In this document: positions 54,243 to 64,000 of the stretch, in pieces
How the letters are laid out: every line of letters starts with the position of its first letter
How positions within the stretch are numbered: position 1 is the first letter of the stretch
Assembly (NCBI GenBank): GCA_018907035.1
Contig: JACCIC010000029.1
Location: 2,576,001-2,640,000, forward strand
Source: Sycobia sp. Sy_11
Taxonomy: Eukaryota > Arthropoda > Insecta > Hymenoptera > Epichrysomallidae
DNA: 64,000 nucleotides
Reading direction: 5' to 3'
Program-made: the position numbers and the translations under genes
The notes under the pieces: generated by a model
What the model was told of the DNA's origin: nothing
Database searches by the model: none
What the model saw: the letters and a program-made list of their open reading frames with translations, nothing else

Positions 54243-55481
54243 CGAGGGTGGATTCATAAGTTTCCGGCCTGACCAAGAAAAACAACGTTTTTAGGAATTT
54301 TTTTTTATTTCTCAACATAATCTCCTCCAAGGCTCATACATTTCTCATAGCGGTATTCAAATCTAGTAATGCCATCTCTATAGACTAATTCGTCAAGCTC
54401 CTCAAAATACCCATTTACAGCTTCGATTACTTCTTCATTGTCCGCAAATCTCGTACCGCCAAGCCATTTTTTGAGGTTAGGAAACAGATAATAGTCACTC
54501 GAGGCTAGGTCTGGAGAGTAGGGAGGGTACGGCATGAGTTTAAACTTCAGATCGTTGCTTTTAGCCATCGCAACGGTTGACACGTGTTCTGGTGCGTTAT
54601 CGTGATGAAACAAAATTTTTTTCTTCGCCAGATGAGGTCGGTGAATTTTCACTTCGTGGCTCAAACGTTGCAATCAGTCTGCATAGTATTGATCAGTGAT
54701 ATCTTTACTCTTTTCAAGGTAATCAATATATATAATACCTCTTGCATCCCAAAAAATAGTAGCCATAACCTTGTTCGCCGAAAAAATTGTTTTTGCCTTC
54801 TTTGGAGCTGTTTCCCCTGGTCTAATCCACTGTTTAGACTGTTGTTTGGTTTCAGGAGTGTAGTGGTGGACACAAGATTCGTCAACGGTTATGATTCGAC
54901 ACAAAAATTCGCTTGGATTACGCTTATACAACGCCAAATTGTCGGTAGAAATGTTCTTCCGAATCAATTTTTGGTCGACTGTCAGCAAACACAGTACGCA
55001 TCTTGCACAGAGCTTTTCCATATACAAATGTTGGTGCAAAAATTTTGTACACGTTCATATGACATCTTGTAGGTCTCAGCTATCTCACGCACTTTTAATC
55101 TGCAAACTTTCAGCATTTTTTGAGTGACTTTTTCAATCATATCTGGAGTTGTGACCTCAGTGGGGTGTCCTGAGCGAGGCTCATCAGAGGTGCTCGCACG
55201 ACTCTTTTTAAACTCGGAAACCTCTTACTTTCCTAATTCTTTAATTTTCTTCGGTGTTAACCCCTTTAAATAAAAGTATTTGATGACATCACGATTTTCC
55301 AGCTTTTCCACTTTTACGAAAAACACAGAGGCGTCTTGTTCAGCGTGCTCTCAAACCTAAACTAATATGGCGATCCAACTGAAACTATAGCTACAAGCTA
55401 TCTAAGGATGGTTCTACAGAACGCCACCTCAAGATAGGCCTAGTGGCGCCATCTCTTGGTCAGGCCGGAAACTTATCAATC
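54243..55481 (-). mobile_element. Mariner transposon with an almost complete transposase
   Basis: The left end reads CGAGGGTGGATTCATAAGTT; the right end, read inward, has GATTGATAAGTT; both continue into TCCGGCCTGACCAAG. The outermost bases of the right end are replaced by the next element's end. The left end follows TA (54241-54242). Confidence 0.85.
54305..55370 (-). pseudogene. Mariner transposase, in-frame TGA and N-terminal frameshifts
   Basis: Minus strand. The N-terminal part (55,350-55,045) has KGLTPKKIKELGK, SGHPTEVTTPDMIEKV and KVREIAETYKMSYERV, a helix-turn-helix, with a stop and a frame change near 55,040. The catalytic part is open from 55,039 apart from one TGA at 54674-54676. 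It gives RIITVDESCVHHYTPETK (first Asp; the usual M-D-E is V-D-E), KVMATIFWDARGIIYIDYL, LFHHDNAPEHVSTVAMAK (second Asp) and YSPDLASSDYYLFPNLK (third Asp), with exactly 34 residues between the last two acids. It ends CMSLGGDYVEK. This is the second-best transposase in the window. Confidence 0.85.
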
Positions 55482-56353
55482 CTGGTGCATTTAAGCTCCT
55501 CATATAAATTGAATTGGTAAAATCTTGTTTTTCTATATTGGTACAATCTTTCTTGATGTCCGTGTGAAATTTGAGCGCCATATCTCCATTAATGTGTGTT
55601 TGTCAGCTGTTTGTTTACGACGCAAAAAGTTTGTCTGGCGATATTGATTATGGAAAAAAAGTTGATCAACGAGTTTGCTTGAAATGTTGTGTTTTCAATG
55701 GAATTACGTCTACGACATCGTTGAGAATGTTGCAGAAGTGTTATTTGAATGGCACAAGGCATTCAATGAAGATCGTGAAGTCGTCGAAAACTTGCCTCAT
55801 GCAAGTCACCTATCCGCCGAAAATCAAGGTGATGCTCATCGTTTTTTTCGATTACCATGGGGTGATTCATCATGAATTCCTTCCAGAAGGTCAAACGGTT
55901 CATAAAGAGTACTACTTGAATATTACTTGATAATACTACTTGAACGTTTTGAGGCGTCTAAGTTAAGTAATTCGTCGTAACCGACTGGATTTGTGGGCAG
56001 ACAAATCATGGATTTTCCACCACGATAATGCGCCGGCGCATTCCAGCATGATTGTGTCTGATTTTTTGGCCAAACACGAAATGAAAGTTATCGTTCAGCC
56101 ACGGTATTCGCCAGATTTGGGTCCTGTGACTTTTTCCTCTTTCCGAAACTCAAAATTCCGTTTCAGGGAAAGCACCATGAGTCCATAATCAATATTACCA
56201 GAAAAACTGTTTCGTCGTAAATAAACAGCTGAAAAACACACATTCAAGGATATATGACGCTCAAATTTCACACGGACATCAAGAAAGGTTGTACCAATAT
56301 AGAAAAACTAAATTTTACCGATTCAATTTACGTGAGGAGCTTAAATGCACCAG
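55482..56353 (+). mobile_element. Mariner-like element with ~150-bp terminal inverted repeats, internally deleted
   Basis: The first ~150 bp (CTGGTGCATTTAAGCTCCTC...) reappear inverted at the right end, with few differences, through TCTATATTGGTACAA, TCTTGATGTCCGTGTGAAAT and TGAATGTGTGTTT to TCAGCTGTTTATTTACGACG. Such long ends are unlike the ~30-bp ends of the other mariners here. The plus strand keeps transposase pieces: a short N-terminus, KIKVMLIVFFDYHGVIHHEF, FLPEGQTVHKEYYLN, WIFHHDNAPAHSSMIV (second Asp) and YSPDLGPVTFSSF. The third residue, expected Asp, is Thr. The left end directly abuts, and seems to replace, the outer end of the mariner at 54,243. Confidence 0.85.
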
Positions 56354-57125
56354 TCCGGGTCAAATTTGATCATATGATATATATATACTACTGTGTGCAA
56401 ATATAAGTAGCGTTTCGAATGTTGCAGAAGGCCGTTGGTGAGAAATCAATGTCAAGAGTAAATGTTTTGGATTGTCAAAAATTGTTCGAAAATGATCGAG
56501 AACGAGTTGAAGACGAACCACATGGGCTACACGTTGACAAAATTATAGAATTTGTTCTGCAAAATTGTCGATTGAATACTATAGCGCTTGCAGATATTTT
56601 TGGAATTTGAAATGAGTCACTCAACACCATTTTGAAAGACATTTTGTGCCTGAAAAGAGTGACATCTCAAATAGTGTCAAAAACACTCAATTTTTTCAAA
56701 ATACAGCGTCGCATGGAGTTCTGTGAAACGATGCTTTCAGACTATCACGACAAGATAAAACACATAATAATTGAAGATGAGACTTGAGTCTACGCTTACG
56801 ATCCAGAAATAGCTGATCGATCGAGCGAATATCGTACCAAAGGAGAGCGGAGACCGAAAAAATCACGCCAAAGTCGCTCAAGAATCAAGATTATTTTCAC
56901 TGTTTTTTTTACTGTCGTAGTGTGGTGCATGATTATTTCCTTCCAACCCGCCAAACTCTTAACAAAAAAAAATTATTTGAGTATTATGCGTCAGTTGAGT
57001 GAAGCTTATTTGAGTGTTATGCGAAGGTTTCAAAAAGTCAGATTTATGGAAAGACAGCTCTTGGTTTTTGCATCACGATAATGCACCACATTTTCTCAAA
57101 AATTTAACCAATATCGTGTGTATCT
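56354..57125 (+). mobile_element. Mariner-like relic related to the long-repeat family
   Basis: The plus strand reads FENDRERVEDEPHGLHVDKI, NTIALADIFGI, then (across stops) FCETMLSDYHDKIKHIIIED (first Asp region) and YDPEIADRSSEYRTKGERRP. Next come a damaged FTVFFTVVVWCMIISF and H-H-D-N-A-P-H-like LVFASR/HHDNAPHF near 57,065-57,095. It stops before the third catalytic residue. No terminal repeats were seen. Confidence 0.65.
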
Positions 57126-57430
57126 ATATAAATATGTGTATGTGTGTATGTACGTGAATATATATAAAATATTTCATCTTGGTTCTATAAGTGCATATTA
57201 ATTTTAAAAAATATTTTGATTTATGCTTGCAACTAAAAACTGAATTTGGTTATTTCCAGAATTTACAATAAAACTTCTTATCGTTTCCAACTGATCCTGG
57301 CGCTATCGAGATTGCTCTCTCGAGGGAAAATTAAGAAACTTTACGCTATGATCAGCTCAAGTCCATTGGTTAGCGTCTGAGAGAAAGGCCAAACTAGAGA
57401 AACTTATTTTTTGAAGAGCCTTCGTATATA
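57126..57430. other. No gene recognised
   Basis: A short GT/TA-rich stretch followed by mixed sequence. A tRNA-unrelated CTCTCGAG palindrome is near 57,318. Confidence 0.45.
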
Positions 57431-57535
57431 TTAGATTGTCAAATATCTCCCTTCCGCCTTTTTGTCTTATGAATTTAGCGACTATGTAAAAAGCGCTACA
57501 GAGCTCGTATCTGGCAATACCGAATGTTTTTCAGG

Positions 57536-57725
57536 CCGAGAAACGCCAAAGAGCTGCGTCCTTTCCTCGGCATGGTAAAGTTTTACCACGCGTCAATACC
57601 ACACGCCGGGGAAACTCAGGAACCGATCCTGAGATAGCTGAAGGGCGCGACGAAGAAAGATACGCGGCCCCTCTAATGTGATACGGCCGGGAACGCCGCG
57701 TAGAAGCCTTGTGACGAGAAATACC
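57536..57725 (+). pseudogene. Gypsy reverse transcriptase connection fragment inside a mariner
   Basis: The plus-strand reading K-E-L-R-P-F-L-G-M-V-K-F-Y-H, then IPHAGETQEPILR, then LKGATKKDTRP matches the block after the RT catalytic core in Gypsy/LTR elements (E-L-R-R-F-L-G-M-x-N-F-Y-R-R-F-I-P). It is more GC-rich than the mariner around it. Only about 60 residues are present, with two stops. It replaces roughly the first 50-60 codons of the transposase. Confidence 0.7.
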
Positions 57726-57734
57726 GATCAAATC

Positions 57735-58537
57735 ATGGAATTTATCGACTTAAACCGGCATCTGGCATCTCGTGACATCGCCCAGAAAATGAGAGTTAGT
57801 CACTAAACCATTTTAATCCATCTGCAGAAGGCTAGATACAAAAAAAGCTTAATGTTTGGGTGGCGCATGATTTGATCGAAATAAACCTTCTGGACCGAAT
57901 CAACGTCTGCGATGTGCTGATGAAACGAAACGAACTCCACCCATTTTTGAAGCGGATGGTGACTGGCGACGAAAAATAGATCACATACGACTATATCAAG
58001 CGAAAACGGTGATGGTCCAAAACCAGTGGACCGTCCCAAACAGTGGCCAAGCTGGGATTGACGGCCAGGAAGGTTTTGCAGTGTGTTTGGTGGGATTGGA
58101 AGGGAATCATCCACTATGAGCTGCTCCCATATGGCCAGACGCTTAATTCTACAATCTACTGTGAATAACTAGATCGCTTGAAGCAAGCTATCGACCAGAA
58201 ACGTCCACAATTGGCCAACAGGAAGTGTGTACTGTTCCACCAGGACAACGTCATACTACACACTTCGTTGATGACTCATCAGAAGCTACGGGAGTTCGGA
58301 CGAGAGGTTTTATCGCACCTAACATACAGCCCGGATATAGCGTCAAGTGATTACCACCTGTTCCTGTCCACATCGAACGCCCTTGGTGTTGAAAAGTTGC
58401 ACTCAAAAGAGGCTTGTGAAAAGTGGCTCTCCGTGTTCTTTACAAATAAGGAGAGGGGTTTCTACGAGAGGGGTATTATGAAGTTGCCGTCTAGATGGAA
58501 ACCGATTATCGAACAAAACGGCAATTATTTAAAGTAA
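57735..58537 (+). pseudogene. Mariner transposase lacking the N-terminus
   Basis: Pieces in order: FIDLNRHLASRDIAQKMRVS (helix-turn-helix), NELHPFLKRMVTGDEK (first Asp), then AKLGLTARKVLQCVWWDWKG and HYELLPYGQTLNSTIYCE. From 58,178 a 119-codon open frame has LFHQDNVILHTSLMTHQKLR (second Asp) and YSPDIASSDYHLFLSTSNAL (third Asp), with 34 residues between the last two. It ends W-K-P-I-I-E-Q-N-G-N-Y-L-K. Stops occur near 57,805, 57,978 and 58,167, with frame changes upstream of 58,178. Confidence 0.85.
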
Positions 58538-58614
58538 ATCCGACCACTGTAATACTTTTTATAAAGCATTGAATAAAAAGCAAAAAAGCGGAAGGGAGAT
58601 ATTTGACAACCTAA

Positions 58615-58934
58615 TACTTATCTGCAGCAGAAAATTTCTTTTATATTGCTGCCAATATCAGCTGTTCCCCTTTTATTGCACTCCACTGCTAGCCCTCTCC
58701 CCTGCATGCGCCGAAAGCAGTCATCGTCCCCTCGCTCGTATCTGAGCAATATATTAATAATTAGGTATAGAACAAAATATCAATATCTAGCTTTAGCTAC
58801 AAACGGCTCTCATGTATATTAGAAAATAATTACTATAGTCTCGTCTATGAGATTCGAAGAATTTCCCTATTCTCTTTCTATATACTTATATAGATACCTC
58901 CTTTGGCTTTCACTTGCTCTTTCCCTCCCTCTTC

Positions 58935-58936
<2 letters not shown>
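58615..58936. other. No gene recognised
   Basis: Mixed sequence between the mariner and a CT repeat; nothing identifiable. Confidence 0.5.
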
Positions 58937-58998
<62 letters not shown>

Positions 58999-59116
58999 CT
59001 CTCTCTCTCTCTCTTTTGCTTATGAAGGACCACGAGTCCTTAGGCTTTAATAAATACAATTCTAATTCTAATTCTCTTTCTCTCTCACACACGCATACAC
59101 TCTCTCTCTCTCTCTC
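58937..59116. repeat. (CT)n microsatellites, two tracts
   Basis: The main tract runs 58,937-59,014 with a few interruptions, and a second short tract is at 59,098-59,116. Leu/Ser frames across them are artefacts. Confidence 0.95.
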
Positions 59117-60239
59117 GATTATTTTTTCTCCGGCTCTCCAACCAGAGATGAATAGGGATTGTCAAAGCCTACGTTCTCAAACGGTTCCAGGTATGGTGCT
59201 ATTGCTTGCTGTGGTAGGACTGTGAACAAAGTCCGTTGATGATCGTTAAGAATAGGGCACTGCAGAAAATAGGCGAATCGTTTAAACAGCTATAAGAGAA
59301 TCAGCGGTTGCTCTTAACTAAACAAAAAACTAGGAAATAAAAGGATGAAAAAATTCGAGACTGGATACATGTCAAAACAAAGGCTCTGAACCTTGTCAAA
59401 ATTTGCAGAATTAAAAAATAATTTATTTATTACATATATTTATTACAACGCATATTTATTACAGCTTATTTTAATAGTATATATACGAGGTATGATCACA
59501 AAGTAAGATAAATTTTAAAATTTCACGGATTGCGTACGTTTCGATTTATTTTAGTTTAAGTTGATACGTTTATCCCGAACATATGTCTATAGTTTTAGTT
59601 ATTTAACATTTTAATAACATAATTTGTTAATTCACACATTATGTTATTAAATTAAAACATATTAAAACATAACGCAGCTAAATTTATGAAAAGAAAATAA
59701 ATAAAATCACGTCACCGTAAAATCCCTAAAAGTAAATGTTTAAAATCAAATAAATTTATTTCCACTTTGGTATAATGAGCGAAAGGGAGAAATATATTCC
59801 TTTCTTTTAATTATAGTACACTGTGATGAAACTTGGTTGCATGCTGAGCGACCAAAGACCGAGACATATTTAAGCCAAAGCTAAAATTCAGTGTGAAAAT
59901 TGAACACAATATTATATCAGCGAAACTAGTGCTGCGTTGAGTAACCAGGAGTCGAGGCATGTTGAGCCGAAGCCGCGATCTAACAAGCCCTGGACATGTA
60001 ACCGTTACAATATGTAAAAATATCAAAAGAGAGAGATACGTGACAGAAATAATATTATTTGAATAATAATATTAATATAAACAAATTCTATTATATATTT
60101 TCGGTCAAGATGGGAGATACTTTGACAAAGATGTATAATTTATTCTGTTACTATCTCGACATTGTAGCAGGGGGATGCTCCACCAAGGTAAGTTACCAGG
60201 GCCTTATATAGTCTGAGCATCCGGAAACACTTTATTCTA

Positions 60240-60280
<41 letters not shown>

Positions 60281-60859
60281 ATAGAGCTAATTTCAACTGA
60301 AATGTTAGATAAGATGCTCTAAAAATATGAAAAACAATTAAATAAGTTTTGGGAAAGGTTTATAGTTATTTCAATAAAATTATTTCAATACGAAGTTAAT
60401 TTTTGTAATCTAAACATAAAGTTTGTTATAATTTAATTTCTTTATTTTATGTAGTTAAATAAAGTACAAAATAATACAATAAAAATTTTATTATTTTAAG
60501 TAGAAAGTAAAAAGATAAAAGAAAGTTATTCATTGAAAATATATAAATCTACATTAAATGCAAATAAACTATTAAATCTACATATTTAGTCCCAAATATT
60601 TAAAAGATAGAAGTTAATTAAATATGTACTTCAGACACAGAACGTTTTCAATTAATTTTAATTTTGAGAAGTGCACTTTGCACATTAACGAAAAATGTAG
60701 GATTGTTTAGAATATGTTCATAAAATTATAGCATAATCCAAACATCTTATTTAATTTTACGACTTAATTCATAAATAAATTCCTCGTCTGCGTTACATTT
60801 AGTGTCTCTTCTGAAATCTCTTCCATTTGTTAATTATAATAAGAATATACGATTTTCTA
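59117..60859. other. AT-rich sequence, no gene; orphan TIR-like end and (TA)n tract
   Basis: No open frame with recognisable content. Near 59,486 TACGAGGTATGATCACAAAG followed by TAAGATAAATTTTAAAATTTC recalls the end of the mariner-like element at 43,907 (TACGAGGTCAGACAATTAAG...AAATTTC). No partner end was found. A (TA)n tract lies at 60,243-60,280. Confidence 0.5.
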
Positions 60860-61449
60860 TTTTATCCTAGCAAGCAAAGACATTACGATGTTGTATCGAT
60901 TAATAATTATACTTTCGGTCAAATCGTGTAGCATCCATTTTCCTTCTTCACAAATCTTTGCCATCGCATGTAAACGTTTACCAACTGCTCTGTCACAAAC
61001 TCCTAACTTATTAGCGAGTTCGTTCTGCGTTTGAGCTAAGTTTTTGTTCAATAATGCTTGCAGTTCACTATTTTCCATCTTTTCGGTTGTTCAGAAAGTT
61101 ATTTGTCATTAGCATCACTATCTCCACTTCTAAACCACTAAAACTACTCTTTATATGTTGTAAGCGATGGAGCTTGTTCGCCATAATATTCTTGAAGCAA
61201 TCGATAAATTTGTGCTACACATTTTTTCAAATCAAAATACTGCAAAGGGACTTGTCGAAAAAACAATTTATTACTATTCATTTTTCACTGATCAAAAAAT
61301 TATAATGTATACACGAATGACGGGCCTGTTAACCGAATTTTATTGGTAAATGCCAAAACTAAAAAAAAAGTACTAGATCCGACACATCTGACTTCTTGTA
61401 CTACTTATATCGCCATTTAAACGAGAAGATCGGAAACTATGTTCGCTTC

Positions 61450-61453
<4 letters not shown>
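60860..61453 (-). mobile_element. Mariner relic, 5' half, same family as 22,220-22,957
   Basis: The right end CGCTTCCTAA precedes a TA (61454-61455), giving TTAGGAAGCGAACATAGTTT on the minus strand. The minus strand then encodes broken N-terminal sequence and, from 61,078, MENSELQALLNKNLAQTQNE and LANKLGVCDRAVGKRLHAMA. The helix-turn-helix is complete. It stops before the catalytic domain. The leader (TTTTCACTGATCAAAAAATT, CTAGATCCGAC(A/C)CATCTGAC) is shared with the 22-kb copy. Confidence 0.8.

Positions 61454-61455
<2 letters not shown>

Positions 61456-61505
<50 letters not shown>
61456..61505. repeat. (TA)n(TG)n microsatellite
   Basis: TA units followed by GTGTGT. Confidence 0.95.
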
Positions 61506-62370
61506 GCATATTATACCCGTGCATAATTGTACTCGGTGTATCCCTATTCCGGTCTAGATATACTAGTCAGTTTTACTCAAGATTTCCTCATATAGGTAAT
61601 ACTCGCCAAGTCCGAGTTAGATTTCAATACGATTATCTAATAATCATCCTATATTAATTATTATTTTCTCGGTTCTATTCAAATTTACTTATCTTTTATT
61701 GATGTTGGAATAAATACGTATTTTCTACAGTAAAAATTTTACAAGTACAAAAATTAACGAAATTATTAGGTTTTCTATCTTGAATCTAGTTAGATTTCTT
61801 CAGCTTCTTCCAATAATGGAAAGAACGACGTATTATCTAGTGGAAACCTTACAAGTGCGAAAATTAAGAAAATAGTTAGTCTTTCTACCTTTAATCTCCC
61901 AGGTAACACGGTGGCGCCACGTTACTGCCACCTTGCCGCCAATTGTTAAAGAAATCCTCCAACGTTACGCTTCCAGTTGTCGTCCAGCTACCGTTCAATG
62001 TATCGCCAATACTCAAGCAACTTTTGGAACAGTAAAAGTTGCCACTAGGTTGGATTCATATTGAAGATCTTTTGGATCCATTTTGCAGCAAATCTTGGAC
62101 GCTCGTATATACATGCGTGCATATGTGAGTGCATATATATGCTCGTGTGTGCACGTATGTATTATGAAAAAATATTCTCTGTATTATAAATATAGATAAA
62201 TATAACCCACTTACGTACAAAAAATTATTGTGTTTATTCAAAACAACTTAAATACAATTAATACTTTAATTATAAATCATATAAACAGTTATTATATCCA
62301 ATTTTTATACATTTCAAATTATTTCTTATTTTTCGGATATTTCTTATTTTTAATATATAGATATATAAGC

Positions 62371-62421
<51 letters not shown>

Positions 62422-62789
62422 ACGTTGCGGCCCTTGCCCTGGCCACCGCTACAGAATATACTGCTCACTCTCACTTTCAGCACCTACCTGCTGATTCCTC
62501 CGGCGGATAATGGATCGTCCTCTCTCCACGAGGGGGTCCGCTGATAGAGCGGGCAACACTAAACGCGGACTATTTATATCAGTAGCTCTACGATCGTTCT
62601 ATGCGTATTATTGTATAATTATTTTTCATTCCTACCCTAAGTGAACAATTTACTATTAACTATCTTACCCAAATTATTATTAACGATCTTACCCAATTTA
62701 CTATTAGCTATCTCACCCAATCGTACGCGTCCCAAATACGACCCCTACTTCATTTGGTCCTTACCTTCTTTCTCTCTCGGACAAGGCAA
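61506..62789. other. No gene recognised; diverged and short tandem repeats
   Basis: 61,725-61,800 and 61,840-61,905 are diverged copies of the same ~70 bp (TTTTACAAGTACAAAAATTA / CCTTACAAGTGCGAAAATTA). At 62,377-62,418 is a (TA)n tract. At 62,646-62,720 a ~25-bp unit (TTTACTATTAACTATCTTAC and variants) occurs three times. Confidence 0.6.
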
Positions 62790-62891
62790 TCTATTCGCTT
62801 TGTTTCGCCTCTACTCTCGGGCTATTTCGTCTTCTTCTCTCTTCTCTCTCCTGGGCTGCGCTCTCTGTTCGACGGACTAAGTGGTGGCGGT

Positions 62892-63170
62892 CTAATGGTG
62901 CCGCGCCACAAGCTCCGTCAGGCTGGCCTCCATCATCACGTTCTGCACCTCCGTCGGCAGGTCCTCCAATTCTTGCCAAGCTTCAATCAGTCGATGTTTG
63001 CATATCTCTCCTCCAATACATATTATAATATATCGTCGGTTCTCTGTCCGATTTCCGGCTATCTTGTCGCTCGCGGGCTGCGCGGGGTTAGTCGGCTCCT
63101 CGATTTCCGCTGGCCTAGTGTCCTCCTCATACTCGCTACTCTTGTCTAGATACGGCTCCCTCGTTTTCAC
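62892..63170 (-). CDS. Unrecognised minus-strand open frame (92 codons)
   Basis: Starts MKTREPYLDKSSEYEEDTRP, Glu/Pro-rich, and ends ...EAWQELEDLPTEVQNVMMEA and a short tail. It lies in a GC-richer block. The charged composition looks like real protein and could be a gag-type or host exon fragment, but no motif decides. Upstream frames are broken. Confidence 0.3.
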   Translation of the reverse strand: MKTREPYLDKSSEYEEDTRPAEIEEPTNPAQPASDKIAGNRTENRRYIIICIGGEICKHRLIEAWQELEDLPTEVQNVMMEASLTELVARHH

Positions 63171-63343
63171 CAGGTGTAAAGCTCTCGTCTGTGCCCCGTG
63201 TTGGCTTCTTCTCTATTATTTCTCGCGGGCTCGTTCGGTGGCGTACTCTCTTTTCCATTTTTTCCTTTTTGTTTCGTTGATCCGCTCGTTACAGATACAT
63301 CTGTTTGTTATTCGTCGTTGTCGGGCGTTTCTGTGGCCCGTCT

Positions 63344-63867
63344 TCATTCGGTAAACCCTCCCTCGCTTCTCGCTGATATCGATGCTTGTTGTCCCCCTAA
63401 TACACTTTCGGTCTGGCTGAGGCTACGTTTCATTATATTATATTGTGAGGCTGATGGATGCACCAAACGTACTATCTGGTCCGTACCTCCTGGCGTAGGG
63501 ATCTCCATCGGTATCCGCAGTATCGGTTCCGGTGGCTGTGTCTCGCGGGCTAAACTCGTGTGCCATTCCGTTGGCCGCGTGTCTTGCCCGTATGCCGATA
63601 TCCATCCGGATGACCAATAGGCATCATTGCTTCGATATGCACCCATGGTGGTAACCCTCTATGTCCATCTCTCTGCGACATGTCAGAGACTGCTCCAGTC
63701 ACTGTTGACATGATAGGCCGGGTAATCGTTGTGAAGGACATTTCACTGAATGCCGTCGAGAATGATATGGTAATTGTCGTGGTCACCTCCGTTCGACCAA
63801 ACATAACTACTGATGTGCTCACGGTCTCTGCGATGGTGGTGGACGAGCTTGCTCCTAATAGCGGCAT
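63344..63867 (-). CDS. Unrecognised minus-strand open frames near the window end
   Basis: Two overlapping minus frames (63,867-63,550 and 63,646-63,344) cover a Thr/Ser/Val-rich segment (TTTITISFSTAFSEMSFTTI) and a Gly/Pro/Arg-rich segment with TPGGTDQIVRLVHPSASQYN. GC-richer than the neighbourhood. They may be one gene broken by a frame change, or exons of a host or element gene continuing past the right edge. The family is unknown. Confidence 0.25.
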
Positions 63868-64000
63868 CTCCTCTGCCTACTCGATGTCAGATGTTTTCAG
63901 GGCTGGCAGCATCTCCTCAGCTGTATCATCTCCCGCGTTCTCATCCCATTCGAGATACCACGGTACGTCCTCTTAAGTTCGGAATACTTTGTATGCGTAT

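Larger units (their letters stand above)
57431..58614 (+). mobile_element. Mariner with a captured Gypsy fragment (1,184 bp)
   Basis: End repeats TTAGATTGTCAAATATCTCC and TTAGGTTGTCAAATATCTCC (right end read inward), both followed by CTTCCGC(C/T)TTTTTG, sit in TA (57429-57430; 58615-58616). Transposase sequence covers 57,735-58,537 on the plus strand. Between the left end and the transposase lies a stretch that reads as Gypsy reverse transcriptase (next entry) in place of the transposase N-terminus. Confidence 0.88.

Noticed and set aside
62646..62720. CRISPR-like or regulatory tandem array
   Set aside because: Three diverged ~25-bp units with no spacers, in a eukaryotic context; a simple tandem repeat.
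62998..63620. Plus-strand frames of 118 and 140 codons
   Set aside because: Cys/Ser/Leu-rich antisense readings of the GC-richer block; the minus strand has more natural composition.

Overview
This window reads as AT-rich chromosomal DNA from an insect, packed with transposable-element relics. The insect call is an inference. It rests on about fifteen mariner-type DNA transposons, a Ty1/copia element with the copia-style initiator-Met primer site, several BEL/Pao and Gypsy elements, a tRNA-derived SINE and small exon-like islands in AT-rich surroundings. A hymenopteran such as an ant would fit, but the sequence alone cannot prove it. Nothing here looks bacterial or plasmid-borne. Nearly every recognisable coding stretch belongs to a mobile element and carries stops, frameshifts or lost catalytic residues. 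The clearest host coding sequence is one exon at 25,447-25,673 for the kinase core of a FAM20-family (FAM20B-like) enzyme. A possible terminal exon of an unrecognised gene lies near the left edge (342-823, minus strand). Layout, left to right: 1.8-2.5 kb holds an R2-like LINE reverse transcriptase relic (minus). 3.4-4.3 kb is the 5' end of a BEL element (copy A). 4.3-8.2 kb is a decayed copia element (plus). 8.2-12.0 kb is a decayed Gypsy element (minus). 12.0-13.4 kb is AT-rich with no gene. 13.4-17.0 kb is an internally deleted BEL/Pao element (copy C, minus) with both LTRs. 19.6-21.9 kb is an internally deleted BEL element (copy B, plus). 22.2-23.2 kb is a mariner relic followed by a SINE. 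26.2-35.3 kb is a Gypsy-type element (minus) with two 1.75-kb LTRs, a tRNA-Lys-like primer site, a polypurine tract, broken pol and an extra third reading frame after pol. 36.1-40.7 kb has five mariner-type elements, one almost complete with an in-frame stop. 41.8-43.5 kb is a possible gag relic and LTR. 43.9-44.8 kb is a mariner. 45.9-46.2 kb is the second SINE copy with target duplications. 47.1-48.2 kb is a Gypsy pol relic. 48.2-48.8 kb is a foldback. 49.6-51.1 kb has a mariner relic, a LINE 3' end and a transposase scrap. 52.0-58.6 kb is a run of six mariner-type elements from several subfamilies, one with roughly 150-bp inverted ends and one carrying a Gypsy fragment. 60.9-61.5 kb is a mariner relic. 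62.8-64.0 kb is a GC-richer stretch with unrecognised minus-strand reading frames. There is no operon and no intact autonomous element. The parts tell an insertion history: elements inserted into or beside one another, with families recurring across the window (BEL at 3.4 and 21.7 kb; SINE at 23.0 and 46.0 kb; one mariner family at 39.8, 49.6 and 53.6 kb; another at 22.2 and 60.9 kb). Candidates most worth a second look are the two-copy SINE family, the lone FAM20B-like exon, the third reading frame with a SUMO-interaction-like motif in the 26-35 kb element, the palindrome array inside its LTRs, the mariner/Gypsy chimera and the long-inverted-repeat mariner.
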